Shown here: in pieces, positions 12,343 through 24,439 of the stretch
Position numbering within the stretch: the stretch's first letter is position 1
How the letters are laid out: each line of letters begins with the position of its first letter
Assembly (NCBI GenBank): GCA_964019135.1
Contig: OZ025256.1
Location: 14,639,911 to 14,703,910, forward strand
Length of the DNA: 64,000 bases
Source: Arenicola marina
Lineage: Eukaryota > Annelida > Polychaeta > Arenicolidae
Direction: 5' to 3'
Made by a program: the position numbers and the translations under genes
Notes under the pieces: generated by a model
What the model saw: only the letters and a program-made list of their open reading frames with translations
What the model was told of the DNA's origin: nothing
The model's database searches: none

Positions 12343-13979
12343 CTCTCAGCTGGGAGATGGAAGTATAACCTGATGAAGTAACAGGGGTTACTGTTATGAT
12401 ATAGCGGTTTAATTGAAGTTCATGGTAACATTGTATATATGCATATATCATATCTTTAACTAATTATACCAGTAGTTAAGTAGTTAAAATCATATCAGCT
12501 TGAAGTTGCTACACAAGCTGGTCAATCATTTAAACAGTCTTTTTAAACTGGTTAATAATTCTGCTGTCTATAAGGGCCACCCCCTTAATGGTTATGGATT
12601 AAGTTTAGAATTGGGTTTAGGCATAAGGTTATAATTGTAAACATTATGTCAAAAATAAGCTTAGGCATAAAGCAGACCTGTGATTGACATTTCATGAAAA
12701 AGTGGAGATAAAGTAAGACAATTATAGAAAGATATATGTAGAGATACATATCTAACAAAAATAGCATATTCTATTCTCTCAAAGTGATCAGTCAATGAAA
12801 GACAAGTTCAATACTTGTGGAATTACTTTTTATCCTTTTGTTCGTAAAAAATTTATTGATAAGGGCAAAGAGCTAATATATAATGCATAGACACCTCTAC
12901 CAATTTCTGGTCTTATATGGGTTGAACTTTATAGCTCTCTCGCGCATATGCAAAGACAACAAAAATTTCTCCATGTGATGAATATTCTAATGTAATTGAG
13001 ACTACCAGAATGTAATTGTACATATAGGATGATGGTTGCCTTGCAGTAGTAGCTAGCATAGACCTACTTTGGGGCGGACTATTTGATTACCAATAGGGTT
13101 GGGGGGTTAATCAGTAAGGTATCATTTTGGTTAAAGTAAAAGGTAGATTTTTTGGGCTGATAGGAGAGTAAGTATTTTATGGGCTAATAGGAGAATAAGA
13201 ATTTTTTACTTAACTTAACTAGTAGATTTGGGAGCGGGGGGGGGGGGGGGAGAAATATAAGCCTATATATATAGGTCTAGGCTATATTTATTTCTAGAAA
13301 TTTTCAAGGCCATGTAGATCTTGGTTTTGAAAAAAGATGCCCCTCCCCCCCAGGATATCCAACTTACTGCCTTACTGCCCTTACCCTTAGCCTTGGCTTA
13401 GGCCTTAGCCTTAGGCTTAGCTTAGCCATACACTAGCCATGAATCCATGTTTCATGTGTTTCAGCCACACACAGCCTAGGGTTCTGGCTGAATTGTTGGC
13501 GATGATGTTGGTAAATATTTAGACTTTTTTAGTGGTGCCTGGTGCCAGTGGTGGTTCCAGGTGGGTACCACTAATTACAACTACCACTTCTCAAAAAACG
13601 ACACCCTACTGTATACAAACTGATATTAATAAACGTACACGACGTCAAAATGACATTATATGAGGCAAGAACTCATTTGTGACAACCACTGATGCAGCGA
13701 CACAAGTCACAAGTGTGTCCACGTTGGTTTGTTTGGAAAGGCCATCCACTCGGCAGATGGCGCTGGAACAAACTCAATCTTGCTCTTGCGGCGCCATCTA
13801 CTGACAGTGATTTGTGGACGGAAGCTGATAAGGGGTTGTAAAGTTGTAAAGTTTCAAGTTTCAAGCGCAGTTTCTCAAACCCGAATTCGTCGTTGCGGAC
13901 TGTCTATAGCGTCCTTATGGACTGTAAGATCCGCCCAAGAATTCGAATGGATGCCGAAAGTCTTAAAAAAGCATGCGAG

Positions 13980-14302
13980 TTTAGGGACGGATCTACAAAC
14001 TTGGAAAGGTGAGGGGGGGGGGGGGGGTAGTTCTCTGAGGGAGTAAAAATGATGTCCATTATTTTTTTTCTTTACGACTGGGGGGTGGGACTGGGGGTGG
14101 TGGTTTACACCTCAGGTGGCCTTTAGAACCCCTCCCCCCAACCCCTCTCATTATTTCCGTCACTGCATGGGTTGCATCTGCAAATTGTTACTTTGCGATG
14201 TATTTCTTCGGAAAGTCCGACTTTACAGTGTATGGTCGAATTGTCAAGGGGATGCAATCCCCCTAAGCCCCCCCCCCTCCTCCTCCCTAGATACTCCCCT
14301 GG
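13980..14302. mobile_element. Degenerate MITE of the CAGGGGCG type
   Basis: The left side AGGGACGGATCTA and right side CTAGATACTCCCCTG resemble the ends of the element at 9005. Its interior segment TTGCATCTGCAAA...CGATGTATTTC is shared with 23873-23960. No clear target duplication. Confidence 0.45.
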
Positions 14303-14561
14303 GGTTCGTCCATCTAGCTGAAGAATGTACTACAGGATTGTACGGCTGCTGTATCAAGGAAGTGCCTCCACAGCGTGAGCTTTTCCGCAGTTTTACGACA
14401 AACCAATCGCGCGTAAACACAACGCCTGCATGGCGCAGGCAGCCCCCCCAAAAAAAACATCCCAGTCCGGGAAATATCATAAACCTTTTTATCAGCATTT
14501 CTGGGAAAATTAACTGATTTACATCTTGAAAAAAAATAATGAATTGGATCATCGGCCGCCT

Positions 14562-14995
14562 GCCATGCATACAAGTAACATACAAATCCCACGTCTCATA
14601 GGATCTATATGTGACTTGTAGTAGGCGTTACGGATTTTATTACAACAGCCTGCACTGCACGTAAACCAGGCCAGACGTAGCCGCTGCATGTGGTTGGGAG
14701 TTAGCCCCACCTATGTCTAGGGGCACGGACATTTGAGATGAGAAAGACACCCCCCCCCCCCCCCAATAGAGCGGATATGCCATGCATACAAGTAACATAC
14801 AAATCCCACGTCTCATAGGATCTATATGTGACTTGTAGTAGGCGTTACGGATTTTATTACAACAGCCTGCACAGCACGTAAACTAGGCCAGACGTAGCCG
14901 CTGCATGTGGTTGGGAGTTAGCCCCACCTATGTCTAGGGGCACGGACATTTGAGATGAGAAAGACACCCCCCCCACCCAATAGAGCGGATATTTT
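14562..14995. repeat. Tandem duplication, period about 217 bp
   Basis: The block from CATGCATACAAGTAACAT to CAATAGAGCGGATAT occurs twice in a row, at 14564 and 14781, with few differences apart from the length of the internal C-run. Confidence 0.9.
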
Positions 14996-16333
14996 AAAGC
15001 TTGCGACCGGGGATGGGGGGCGGGGGGTGGAGAGGGACTCTAAAACCTGCGACCGGCGGGGGGTGGGGGGGGGGGGGGGGCTGGATGTGCGTTTTTCGAG
15101 CGGGTTTGCCGGGACAAAAAGAATTAACCGACCGGGTTTGCGTGGAACTGAGGCATAAAGCGGGTCAACAGAAAAACAATATCCCTTCCGAGCGGATTTT
15201 CGCGGCAAAACGCCCCTTCCGAGCGGATTTTAGAAGTGAAAAGGGGGGGCCTTTACCGCGGACCCCCAACCCCATCCCCAGCAATGTATTAAGTACCCAC
15301 CCCCCCTCCCACCCAGGAATGCAACCTGACTCCTTTCTCTGTACATTTTTTGTAATAGTCACTTTAAACAAGGATATATAGCCAATTGAAGTGCTGTGTG
15401 GGCGATATAATGTCAATGCCCCGACCCAATAAGGCAACGACCCGCCCCTCTTCCCCTCCTCCCCTCCTCTCTTCCTCCTCCCCTCCCTCCCTACCCCCCC
15501 CCCCCTCCCCACCCATCCCTGTACCTCTTCACAGCCCGGGGCCACATGATGTGTTACAGTGAACAGTTATTTTTTTAAACAGACAGCGGTTGGTCGTGCA
15601 CTAGACACGATCCCCGCAGGGTGGGTTCAGATCGGACATGATAACGTAAGAACCTTGTAACACTTTGAAAATAATGTATCTGCCCCCAACGCAAGCGAAA
15701 TTGCCTGGAGCAGGAAGAGAGGTTGGAAGGTTGGTATACGTAAAAACAAGCGAGAACATAAAAAAGGAAGCTGGCCAATACAGAGGACATCCCATATTAT
15801 GGTTTCCGAATAATAAACACAGTTTTTTTAGCTTTTTTATATGTATGTGTTATGGTCAGCCATAGAATTACATATTCGCTATTCAATCATTAATTAGCCA
15901 TATATATATATATATATTATATTGTTAAGTTAAACTGGCTGGACAACCGAACACAATGACAAAGCGTAGTGCCACTGGATAGCAATGACCTTTACCCTTT
16001 TGGCACGATCTTTGATTCCGGTAAAAATGTACATGTTTGCAACACATCGCACAAATATAGACGAGTGAGTTTAGAAACCTCACTTCTCATATCGAGGCAA
16101 ATGAATACCGAACCCGTTTCATGTTGTTATGGTCCATCGCTGGAGATCTCTCATGCTAAAGTGACACTGTATTGTGGGCATGTTAGTAGAGCCGAGTCTG
16201 CCGTCGTTATAATTCAAAACGTCAACGAGGAGTTTTTGTTCCGTAAGTTTATTCCATATCGTGTAAGTTTATGGTGAAGGATACACTTGAGGGATAAAGT
16301 ATGCGACTATAATATTATACCAAGAGCATTACA

Positions 16334-16622
16334 ATGGTGTGGAGCGTCATGCGAGCGGTCTTACTGGCAACGATTCTGATCGAATCGTTTGGGATCGTAC
16401 AGACCATTAGAGAGGAGGAAAATGAAATCCTGAAGTCAAATTTGATCGCTGGTAAAATTACGTCAAAACTGGACGACCTTGGGCGACACATGGCGTTGCT
16501 TCAGAAGCAAATGACGTCACTGATGCGCAGGTCAAAGGTGATCCTTGGCACTCTTCGAAGACGAAAAGGTGACGCTATGGCGAACGTTGAGTGTTTGACC
16601 CAAAGAAGTCAGTTTATCGAGG
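16334..16622 (+). CDS. C-type lectin exon 1 (signal peptide and neck)
   Basis: The ATG context is ACAATGG. The exon encodes the signal peptide and a coiled-coil-like region. It ends in phase 1 at a gtaagt donor. A Met seven codons in (MRAVLLATIL) is an alternative start. Confidence 0.88.
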
Positions 16623-18152
16623 GTAAGTGCTTCATTCTACAGTGACTGCATCATTTATCCGCAAATAAATTATGATGGCATTGTACTGAATGCACCGGAA
16701 CCCATGAGGGGGATCCTGGATTTGTGCAACGATTCCCATATCTTACCTAAAAAGAGCCATTTTGGCTCGATTTTCAACACCCATGCAATTCCCTTTTCGA
16801 GCAGTCACGTGTTCCAATGCACCATCCTCACCCTACCCCTCACCACCACTGGGTGACTTACAAACGTAACTAGCTGATCAAGGCCAACTACACCTTCTTG
16901 GCAATGTATTTGAGAGTTAAGTTACGAAGCAGTCAGTACCAACTCGATCTGCAACAATAAAGACAGAAAAAGAAAGGTGGCGCGAGGCCAAGTGCTCAAG
17001 CGAGGTCGACACTACACCAGTCAAATCGAATTGAAGTTAAGATTTCATGAGCACAATTTGCTAATTGCAATTATTTTTTCAATAATACTACGACTAAGTA
17101 TGAACGGTATAAAGTTATGTGAAATCGATCGTTTGCAGGAAGCCTTCATGCACAAGATGCCCCAGCACACTGCCCGTCAGGCTTCTCGCTGATTGGACAA
17201 CATTCCTGTTACCGGATGGAAGTGACGAGAGTCACGTGGGAGGCCGCACACGCCGCATGCGCACTGCTGCAGTCTCATATGGTGGCCATTGAGACAGAAG
17301 CGGAAGAAAACTTCCTCACCGAAACATTTCGAAAAAACCGAGGTTAGAAGATCGTTTTTTTGATTTGGGAGATTAAAATGAGTGAACATTTGTTTTACCC
17401 TTCATTTAGCATAACGCTAGACGAATTGCATCGCTGATATTAGCGGATAACATTAATCAATGTCTTTAAGATACATGTATATATATATACATATTTTCTT
17501 TATGGCAAACTCATTTTGTTAAGAGAACCCCGTTTTCGTATTTTATTTAAGATAAAGTCATTTTATCCAAGATAAAGTCATTTTATCTAAGATAAAGTCA
17601 TTTTATCTAAGATAAAGTCATTTTATTCAAGAAAAGTCCTTTTATTCAAGAAAAGTCATTTTATTCAAGAAAAGTCCTTTTATCTAAAACAAAGTAATTT
17701 TATCCAAGATAAAGTCATTTTATCTAAGATAAGGTCATTTTATCCAAGATAAAGTCATTTTATCCAAGATAAACTCATTGGCTATATCGGGCCAAATGGT
17801 TCTACTCCTACTCCGATTTCCTTCTACGTGTATCTTGTAATACTTTCCGTCGTACGATTCCCTGACACAGAAGTTATTAATAAAAATACGCATTCAATTT
17901 CTTGTTAAAACAGGTGCTCGTCAGTGCGATTTCTGGCTTGGCGCCACGGATCAGGTAACGGAAGCACGCTGGGTGTGGAACCATACCGGGCAACCACTGT
18001 CCCATAGCAACTGGTACAGCGGGGAACCAAACAACGGATATGGACAAGAACATTGTGCCTGGATGGATTGGTACTTCTCTTGGGCATGGAACGACGCCGT
18101 GTGCAACAGACCAAAGGCATGTTACGTCTGCGAAACCCATACCAGGCGGTGA
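16334..18152 (+). CDS. Secreted C-type lectin, one CTLD with coiled-coil neck, 3 exons
   Basis: Three exons (16334-16622, 17139-17342, 17914-18152), all joined in phase 1, give 243 residues. Residues 1-25 look like a signal peptide (VLLATILIESFGIV core). Residues 26-75 are charged with spaced Leu/Ile, as in a coiled-coil neck. The long-form C-type lectin domain runs from Cys108 (HCPSGF) to Cys237 (YVCE). Landmarks: Cys120, Cys137, FWLGATD at 171-177, EPN at 202-204, Cys212, WND at 223-225, and Cys228. EPN and WND are the calcium and sugar ligands of mannose-type lectins, so calcium-dependent binding of mannose-like glycans is expected; this is family knowledge, not shown here. An extra pair, Cys169 and Cys234, could form an additional disulfide. 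Lancelets have very many such lectins, so no orthologue is named. It stands alone, divergent from TMEM241. A short-leader TATA-like AT stretch precedes the ATG. Confidence 0.92.
17139..17342 (+). CDS. C-type lectin exon 2 (first half of CTLD)
   Basis: 204 nt, phase 1 to 1, acceptor gtttgcag. Encodes CPSGFSLIGQHSCYRM, then TWEAAHAAC and HMVAIETEAEENFL, the classic CTLD start. Confidence 0.92.
17550..17778 (+). repeat. Intronic minisatellite, 19-20 bp unit
   Basis: About 12 units of GATAAAGTCATTTTATCTAA in lectin intron 2. Most are 20 bp; a central block uses the 19-bp variant GAAAAGTCCTTTTATTCAA. Unlike the DCDC2 arrays it carries no donor-like GTAAG. Confidence 0.9.
17914..18152 (+). CDS. 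C-type lectin exon 3 (second half of CTLD, stop)
   Basis: Acceptor gttaaaacag, phase 1. Encodes FWLGATDQ, SNWYSGEPNNG, EHCAWMDW, WAWNDAVC and the final YVCETHTRR before TGA. Confidence 0.92.
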
Positions 18153-18328
18153 GCTTTTAAAGACGGTAAACTTAAGCAAAGACCTTTTATTAAGAGGCTC
18201 AGATCCCAGACTAATATACAAGTAGCAGATCGACCCTGCCTGCACCAGAATGTATCTTCTCGTCGCAAATGTGTCCAAATGGCCCTCTAAATGGAAACTT
18301 AATTCTTCAGCTATAACTACGAAAAGGC

Positions 18329-18870
18329 TCACCAGATGGCGCACTATATGCGTGATGTGCTGGTTGCTTGGGCTAGCTAATAAAGGGTTCGGATATGCGA
18401 TCGGAGTAATCGGCGCGGATATTTGGAGCATGCGGACTCACTCTTTCCGCTAACAGGCGTATCAATATTAACCGAACGCAAAATCTGCGGTCCGCGTGAA
18501 TGTTGCACTTGCTGGACTGCACAAATTTTGAAGATCGTTAAATAGCGCCATAAAATATATCAACGGATACGTATTGTGTTCATTATCTTATTCTCGTTGT
18601 TATAATATTATTCACAGATTTTTTGCAGGTCGCAATACTACTATATATATATTAAATGTATTGTGCGGCCTGGACGCCATGTTGGAAATCCTCGTGATCC
18701 TCCTCTGGGTGGGGAGTAAGGTCTGGGAGTAAAATGTACCACGTGACCGCCCTATCCGACCACAATCTCCGCGTTCGGTTATGCACTCCGCGGAGTCCGA
18801 CTACTCCGCTCGCATACCCGAACTCACCCAAAATTACGGACGAACAGTGTCGCCATCTGGTGAATGGCAG
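18329..18870. repeat. Inverted pair of a short dispersed repeat
   Basis: CACCAGATGGCG followed by GGGTTCGGATATGCGATCGGAGTA (18329-18500) recurs in inverted orientation at about 18745-18870 (reading CGCCATCTGGTG). The sequence lies directly downstream of the lectin stop and is AT-rich between the arms. Confidence 0.5.
18379..18384 (+). other. Candidate poly(A) signal of the lectin gene
   Basis: AATAAA about 230 bases after the stop codon. It lies inside a repeat-like segment, so its use is uncertain. Confidence 0.35.
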
Positions 18871-21800
18871 AAACTCGAAAAAAAGAGTTAGCTTCGTTCC
18901 ACGTCCAAAGTTCGCGTGAAATAATGCTTCAGAGAAGTAATACAAATCAACGCTGAAGTACATAGCAGTAAAAACTACTCCAAAGCATCAACCATACATG
19001 TCAGGACGGAACTTGTGATGAAACTCTGTGTGAAGTGTATTTCTGTCCTATTTCTGTCCTCCCTTTCCCCAATCATAGAGAAGATTGCTTTTGTTATAAG
19101 AAGCATGCACTAGACAAATTCAGTTTAACATTAATTATTCTAGTGTTTTATTGTTTTATGATGTTTATTAAAATTATTCATATTATTCAACTGTGTCGAG
19201 TCCCGGCGACGGGATCTGCATGTCAACCCGCAGGAAATTAACCACGCAAAAACATATGACAGACAAAAATGACATTTGGTTTCAATATACCTTTCTGTTA
19301 TCGGGATATCGATCGCCAATCAGCGTACGAGCTGTATTTAGCAACTAGTGTAAACATGCCTTTATTTACCTAGATCTTTGTGTAGACTGCATAACCCGGG
19401 GGCGGTTTACCACACCCGAGCGCGCTAAGTGCCAGGGACATCACTGAAGATCAAAGCAGGGCTTTGTCGGTGATAACCAATGGTGACGCGTATGTCGTGT
19501 TTGTCAACTAAAATCTTGTTTTTCATGATTGTTGTTTACAGCTGTGTAATAACATCTAGTATAATATATACATTTCCAGTGTGTTGCTGCGGCTGTGAAC
19601 AGTGGTGTTTGAATGCGATGATGTAAGCATTATTAATTCAATAACAGCTTAAGGGTGCTGATTTTTTCTGTCCGGGAGACAGAGTTAGTGGGGGCGGGGC
19701 ACTTCAAAGTTAAATTGGGTAAAAAAAACTGCCGAGATAAGGAAATGGAGTTTGGTGAAACATGTCCCGGGGTTCGAACCCATGACCTGATACAGGGCTC
19801 CCCCAACCAGATCCAGCAACTCCTGAAATTGCACTGGCGTCAATCTGAAGTAAACTTAGGTCCGAAACCTCTCATTGTTTGCAATTTTTAGCTCCTGTAT
19901 GAGCCTGTGGTATTCTCCCAGTGCCAGTCTTCTTTGAAGAGTGCGATGAATCCAATACCTCTTCCTTTTGCGACGTCTTCCCGTTGCTAACAACATGAGT
20001 GCGTTCTCATCAGAAGAATCTCTCTTTCATTTGTTTCAAAATACCGCCAATATCTAAAATAGCCTAACCCGTTAATTCAGACAGCTGCTATACGGTCACT
20101 CACCGCGCGACAACCGCGTGCAGTGGGCTATAGCCACCGCGACCGAACCGCGCCGCCTCGGTTCCGTCGCCGCGTCAGTTCTGTCACCGCGCCGCGAACG
20201 CGTCCAGTGGGCGTCAGCACTAACGTAACCCGATGAGCAATTCTGTCATCAAAACTCTGGGTGTTTCTTGACCTACATAGATACGTTTGCGGGATCTGTT
20301 TACGGGACAACGTATAAATCACCTTTCTAACGTTTTGCCCGTACGTATCACAGCCCGAGGGAATGTCCTTCATATCATTTAATTTTTTGCCAATGCATGT
20401 CTCAGTTTTTGCAGTTATCGGTAGACAATACTTTACGGATGCTTATATATTGTAGTGAATGTCTTTAGACGAGGCAAAGCATAACAATTTGTGAAATGTA
20501 GGCTAAGTGGAAATTTTTTCGCTCGTCTGCAGTAGCCGTGGCCAGCGCAGTGGCCAGTTCACCCAGTGCACAATGCCGCACAAACCATTAACACTCGACC
20601 ACCAGGGTTGTTTGAAACATACATGTGTGTTTACATCTGCGACTAAGACTGACTGCACTATATAGAAAAAGAGACAATGGCCTGTCTACACCCGAATGTC
20701 TACACCAGTGGCAGTGATGGTGGGTTGCTTATAATTTCAGCAACTCAAGTTTCGTGTAAACATTTTCCTCGCAAAGAAGCATTACCAGTTGCAATTTCTT
20801 TGAAAAAAAATGATTAAACATAACAATATCATTTTTGTTATAGGACTTCCTCTTTAGATGCCCCAATGGAAACTGCATGTGCAAGACTTTTATACCCCCC
20901 CCCCCCCCCCCCATACTCCGAGCCATCCAAATCCGAAATAGCATTGATGTATTACTTTCATTTATTCAGGTGTAACCGTAATTTTAATTTTTTCACCGCT
21001 GCATTTAGAAATATTATTGGCCAGGCCAGATCCTGATTAGTGGTGATTGTTCAATGAAGATGCAAACTGTTTTGGTGGTTTCACATTTAATATATAAGTG
21101 TGGTTTCAATAAAAAAAATTCAACTTTAAATCTGTTTGTTGAGGAACTTGTTCCATGTGTTGCCGGGTAGACACATGTGAAAAAAACTTTTCACAAATGT
21201 AAGTGACAAATGCATGAAATTACCATGTTCAGAAGGTGTTTTTCTGGAAATGGCTACTTCATCATCTGTCTAAATCCATCACAGAATTAGTCCTAACCTG
21301 CTCTGTTACAGTTTGTGTTTTTGTTTGATTAGAGGTAAGATAGCGAAAGAAGTAATATAAATAGACATAACACTAAAACAGATGTTAACACTTTTAAACA
21401 AAATCGTTTAAACTATCTTTTCTATTCGTATTCAATTCTGCTTCTATTGTGGTTGCCTTCGTACATTATGAAGCACGCGGGCCGTCGACAGAATACCGAC
21501 TGCAATAACTCATTTGTGCGCCGCGCGAGAGTGAAAAACCGAAACGTAAACGTATCGGCGCTAACGGATCGGGATGCGTATCAGTGGCGCAGAAACGTAG
21601 TGCAATAACTCTCTAATCTGTCAGCCTGAACATGTGAATTTTATGTTATTCTTACTATTAGTTAATGTGGACTCCCTGTTCGGTTTGTTCCTATTCCGTT
21701 GATTTGCTTTCAGTATTTGTAAATTGTGTCGATGTGACCATTTACATGTGCATGCGTTTGTTGGAAACCTCATGAAATAAATGATGTTTACAAAAAAAGA

Positions 21801-22614
21801 GATAAGAAATAATTGATTTATAAGTGAGTTATAATTAACAAGATCACACAAAATGCTCAAAACCTTTTTCCAGGCTTAACGGGAAGCAAGAATAATGTAA
21901 TAGCATGATCCTCGCGGGAACGGTTATTTGTGTATAAGCTTACTCACATGGAGTAATCGATCATCCCCTCCTGGGCGGAAAATCGTGGTGAACATCCATT
22001 TCTCCGATCCATTATGTTCTAAATACGAGAACAGTGTCTGGTGTAGGCAGAAAAGCTGCATCCAGGAATGAAAGCATAGGCATACATCCAACCTGTTTAT
22101 ATATGTTTAGCAAGCAGGCGGGAATCTACTAATGTACATGATCGTTACTGCAAGTTCAAGAATGTTGAGAATTATGCTGCTTTTGTGCACACAATATCAA
22201 CACAATGGTTGAATGACAAATTCCATTCACCGACTTTAACTTTATCTGATATATGTCGTATCAAATACCTTAAACATTGACGCTTAGGAAAATCCTTCTT
22301 TTAGTATCCTGATCCATCGATAGTGCATTAAAGAAAGAACTTTTCAGTGACTGAACATTAGAGAACAAAAAATGAATTATTTCATTGAAATATGTAGGCC
22401 CAACACGTACACTGGAAAGGATATAATTGTGACTAAATTATGGATTGACAACCTATCATAAGGTTATATAACATTTGATTTGTAGAATCGCATATGATTT
22501 TGAAGCATTATGAACAATAGAAACGTCAACGGCGGACTAGTCGTTCAGAAGAGCGCATTAATCATTGAGCGTAATCCCAGCTCTAACGTTAGCTACCATC
22601 GGAATATAAAAAAT

Positions 22615-22890
22615 TTAACGTCCGAGAAAGGGAGTTGTCATGTGCGATTTTAAAATGCATACTTAAAAAATCTTCTTTTTTAAATGGTTCAACGTGTTCT
22701 TGTCATGGCATGTTATGCATAAATACTTCATCGTTGCTGCATGGACCATTAAACAAACCTTTCTTAACGGAAAGAGGCAGTAACGTCATGAGTTTGCACA
22801 CCAGTCGTCATTCCTCGTGTTGGGTGATGTGTTTGTGCGCGACCTTCCGCATATTCAGATCTCGTGTCAGCCCGTCATAACAGACACGTT
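22615..22890 (-). pseudogene. Degraded coding-like fragment of unknown family
   Basis: On the minus strand a single frame reads peptide-like for about 90 codons (for example RDLNMRKVAHKH, then GLFNGPCSNDEVFMHN and FLSMHFKIAHDN) but is interrupted. The composition looks coding rather than random. I do not recognise the family; it may be a retrocopy or part of a mobile element. Confidence 0.2.
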
Positions 22891-23589
22891 GGACACTTAC
22901 ATGCATCTTTTACTAGTTAAAACCATAAAGTGGATCAACCATAAAGTGGATCGCGGTAAAGCCCCACCCCCCTTTTTCCGGTCCGTCTTCCATGTTAGAA
23001 CCTATGAAATGTATTATTGTAGCAAACGTTAGGCGTGAGTAATAAGTGAGCTATGCTGAAACATTGGTTCGCCGTTCCTTACATGGAAGAACGACCCTTT
23101 TTCCCCTCCAAAATCCGCTCGGTTGGGGCGTTTTACCGCCAAAATCCGTTCTTCCGGAAAGGTATTCCCCCCTCCCCCCCGGTCACACTTTTGAAAATAT
23201 CCGCTCTATTGGGCTATCTTTTTCATCACAACATCTCATAAAGGCACCCGCGAAACCCCCCTCTCCCCACCAGATGTGTATAATAGTACCCCTCCCCCCA
23301 CCAGATGTGTATAATAGTACCCCCCCGCCCGCCCCCCCACCCCCCCCACTTGCGGGTTCACCGCCGAGAGCAGGCTGATCGATTACTCCATGTGCTTGCT
23401 ACCCTGGTTGTTTTCTTCACGTTGTTGAGCTATGCATTTACTGTTTACAGTAAATACATGTCAGGCAAGCCTTTCATGATCTTTCATGTCAGGTAAGCAA
23501 CTGGATAAAGTCGCATATATCGAGCTGACCGTTGCAATGGGTGCACCAAAATAAACTTTTAATACTTGAGTGACTAAATGGGTGTTTGT

Positions 23590-23975
23590 AGGGGGTGTGG
23601 GGGGGGGGGGGGCGGGGGCAAGGGGTCCGTTTCTCGGGAATGGCCTTTTCGATTATCGATTTTTTCTAGTTTTTTTTAATTTCCTGACCCGGTTACTAGA
23701 ATTTGTAAAAAGGGGGTGGGTGGGTTGCAAATGACCGCGGGTGTCCACCTTTGTATTTTACAACCGGGGGGGGGGCGGGGGTGAACAAAATTCGATTTGA
23801 ACAGCCCTTAACATCCGCTTGCTTGAGTGGGGTGGGTTTAAACACCCACCCCCCATCCTGGATCCACCTCTGGTTTGCATCTACAAAATGTAACTTTCCG
23901 ATGTATTTCGTCGGAAAGCCAGACTTTTACAGTGTTAGCTCCCAAGTTCCCAAGGCGGGGGGGGGGGGGGGGGAG
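23590..23975. repeat. MITE-like segment between G-runs and C-runs
   Basis: Contains TGGATCCACCTCTG, the inverted form of a CAGRGGNGGATCCA end, and TTTGCATCTACAAAATG...CGATGTATTTC shared with 14165-14250. The arrangement is composite and the ends are not resolved. Confidence 0.4.
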
Positions 23976-24439
23976 GCGGCAAGTTGATACATGATACATG
24001 ATACATGTGAGTCGTATGTAAGATATGATGACACAATGGTTCGCCCTAACATTTGACACGGAGGGGAGAGTTGCCTGTATAAGAATCGTTGAAATCAAGG
24101 TAGGCCTATATGTCTTTTTCGAAATACAAAAATAGCTCCATATTCCACGAACTAGATAATTAGCCAATGCCAGGGGAGTCGTACCTGAGCTATAATGACG
24201 CAATGGTTTGCACTGCCATGGACAAACGACCGAACAACAAGAGATATTCGACCATAGGTCGAGGACGAAAATACATAAGTACATTTGGAAGCTGTATTAA
24301 TGGCGACGTTACGAGTTGTCAGGGCCAATTTTGGCTAAAGGGCCTTATAGAGGCAATTTGGGCTAAATGCTGCCTTCGACAGGCAGTGTGGCACTGTAGG
24401 CGGAGCTTAATTGGACATCCAGTTTGAAGCCAAGGCGCT

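Larger units (their letters stand above)
12343..16333. other. Intergenic region between the divergent TMEM241 and lectin genes
   Basis: No exon chain recognised. It should hold the TMEM241 promoter and any 5' non-coding exon, and the lectin promoter. Seen inside: dG/dC tracts at about 13238, 14012, 14748 and 15060; a hairpin of AGATGGCGC / GCGCCATCT (about 13755 and 13790); MITE-like material at 13980-14302; a 217-bp duplication at 14562-14995; and a C/T-rich tract at 15440-15520. Confidence 0.5.
18871..24400. other. Gene-poor stretch with repeats and homopolymer tracts
   Basis: No exon chain recognised. It includes CpG-rich sequence at 20090-20230 (repeated CCGCG and CAGTGGGC blocks), a B-box-like GGGGTTCGAACCCATGACC near 19770, dC or dG tracts at 20896, 23600, 23765 and 23957, and copies of MITE interior shared with 14165-14250 and with the 9005 element. 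A degraded coding-like segment at 22615-22890 is listed separately. Confidence 0.4.

Noticed and set aside
15969-16277. A 102-codon frame just upstream of the lectin as a separate gene or 5' coding exon
   Set aside because: No domain, no in-phase junction to the lectin exon, and the lectin already has its own ATG and signal peptide.
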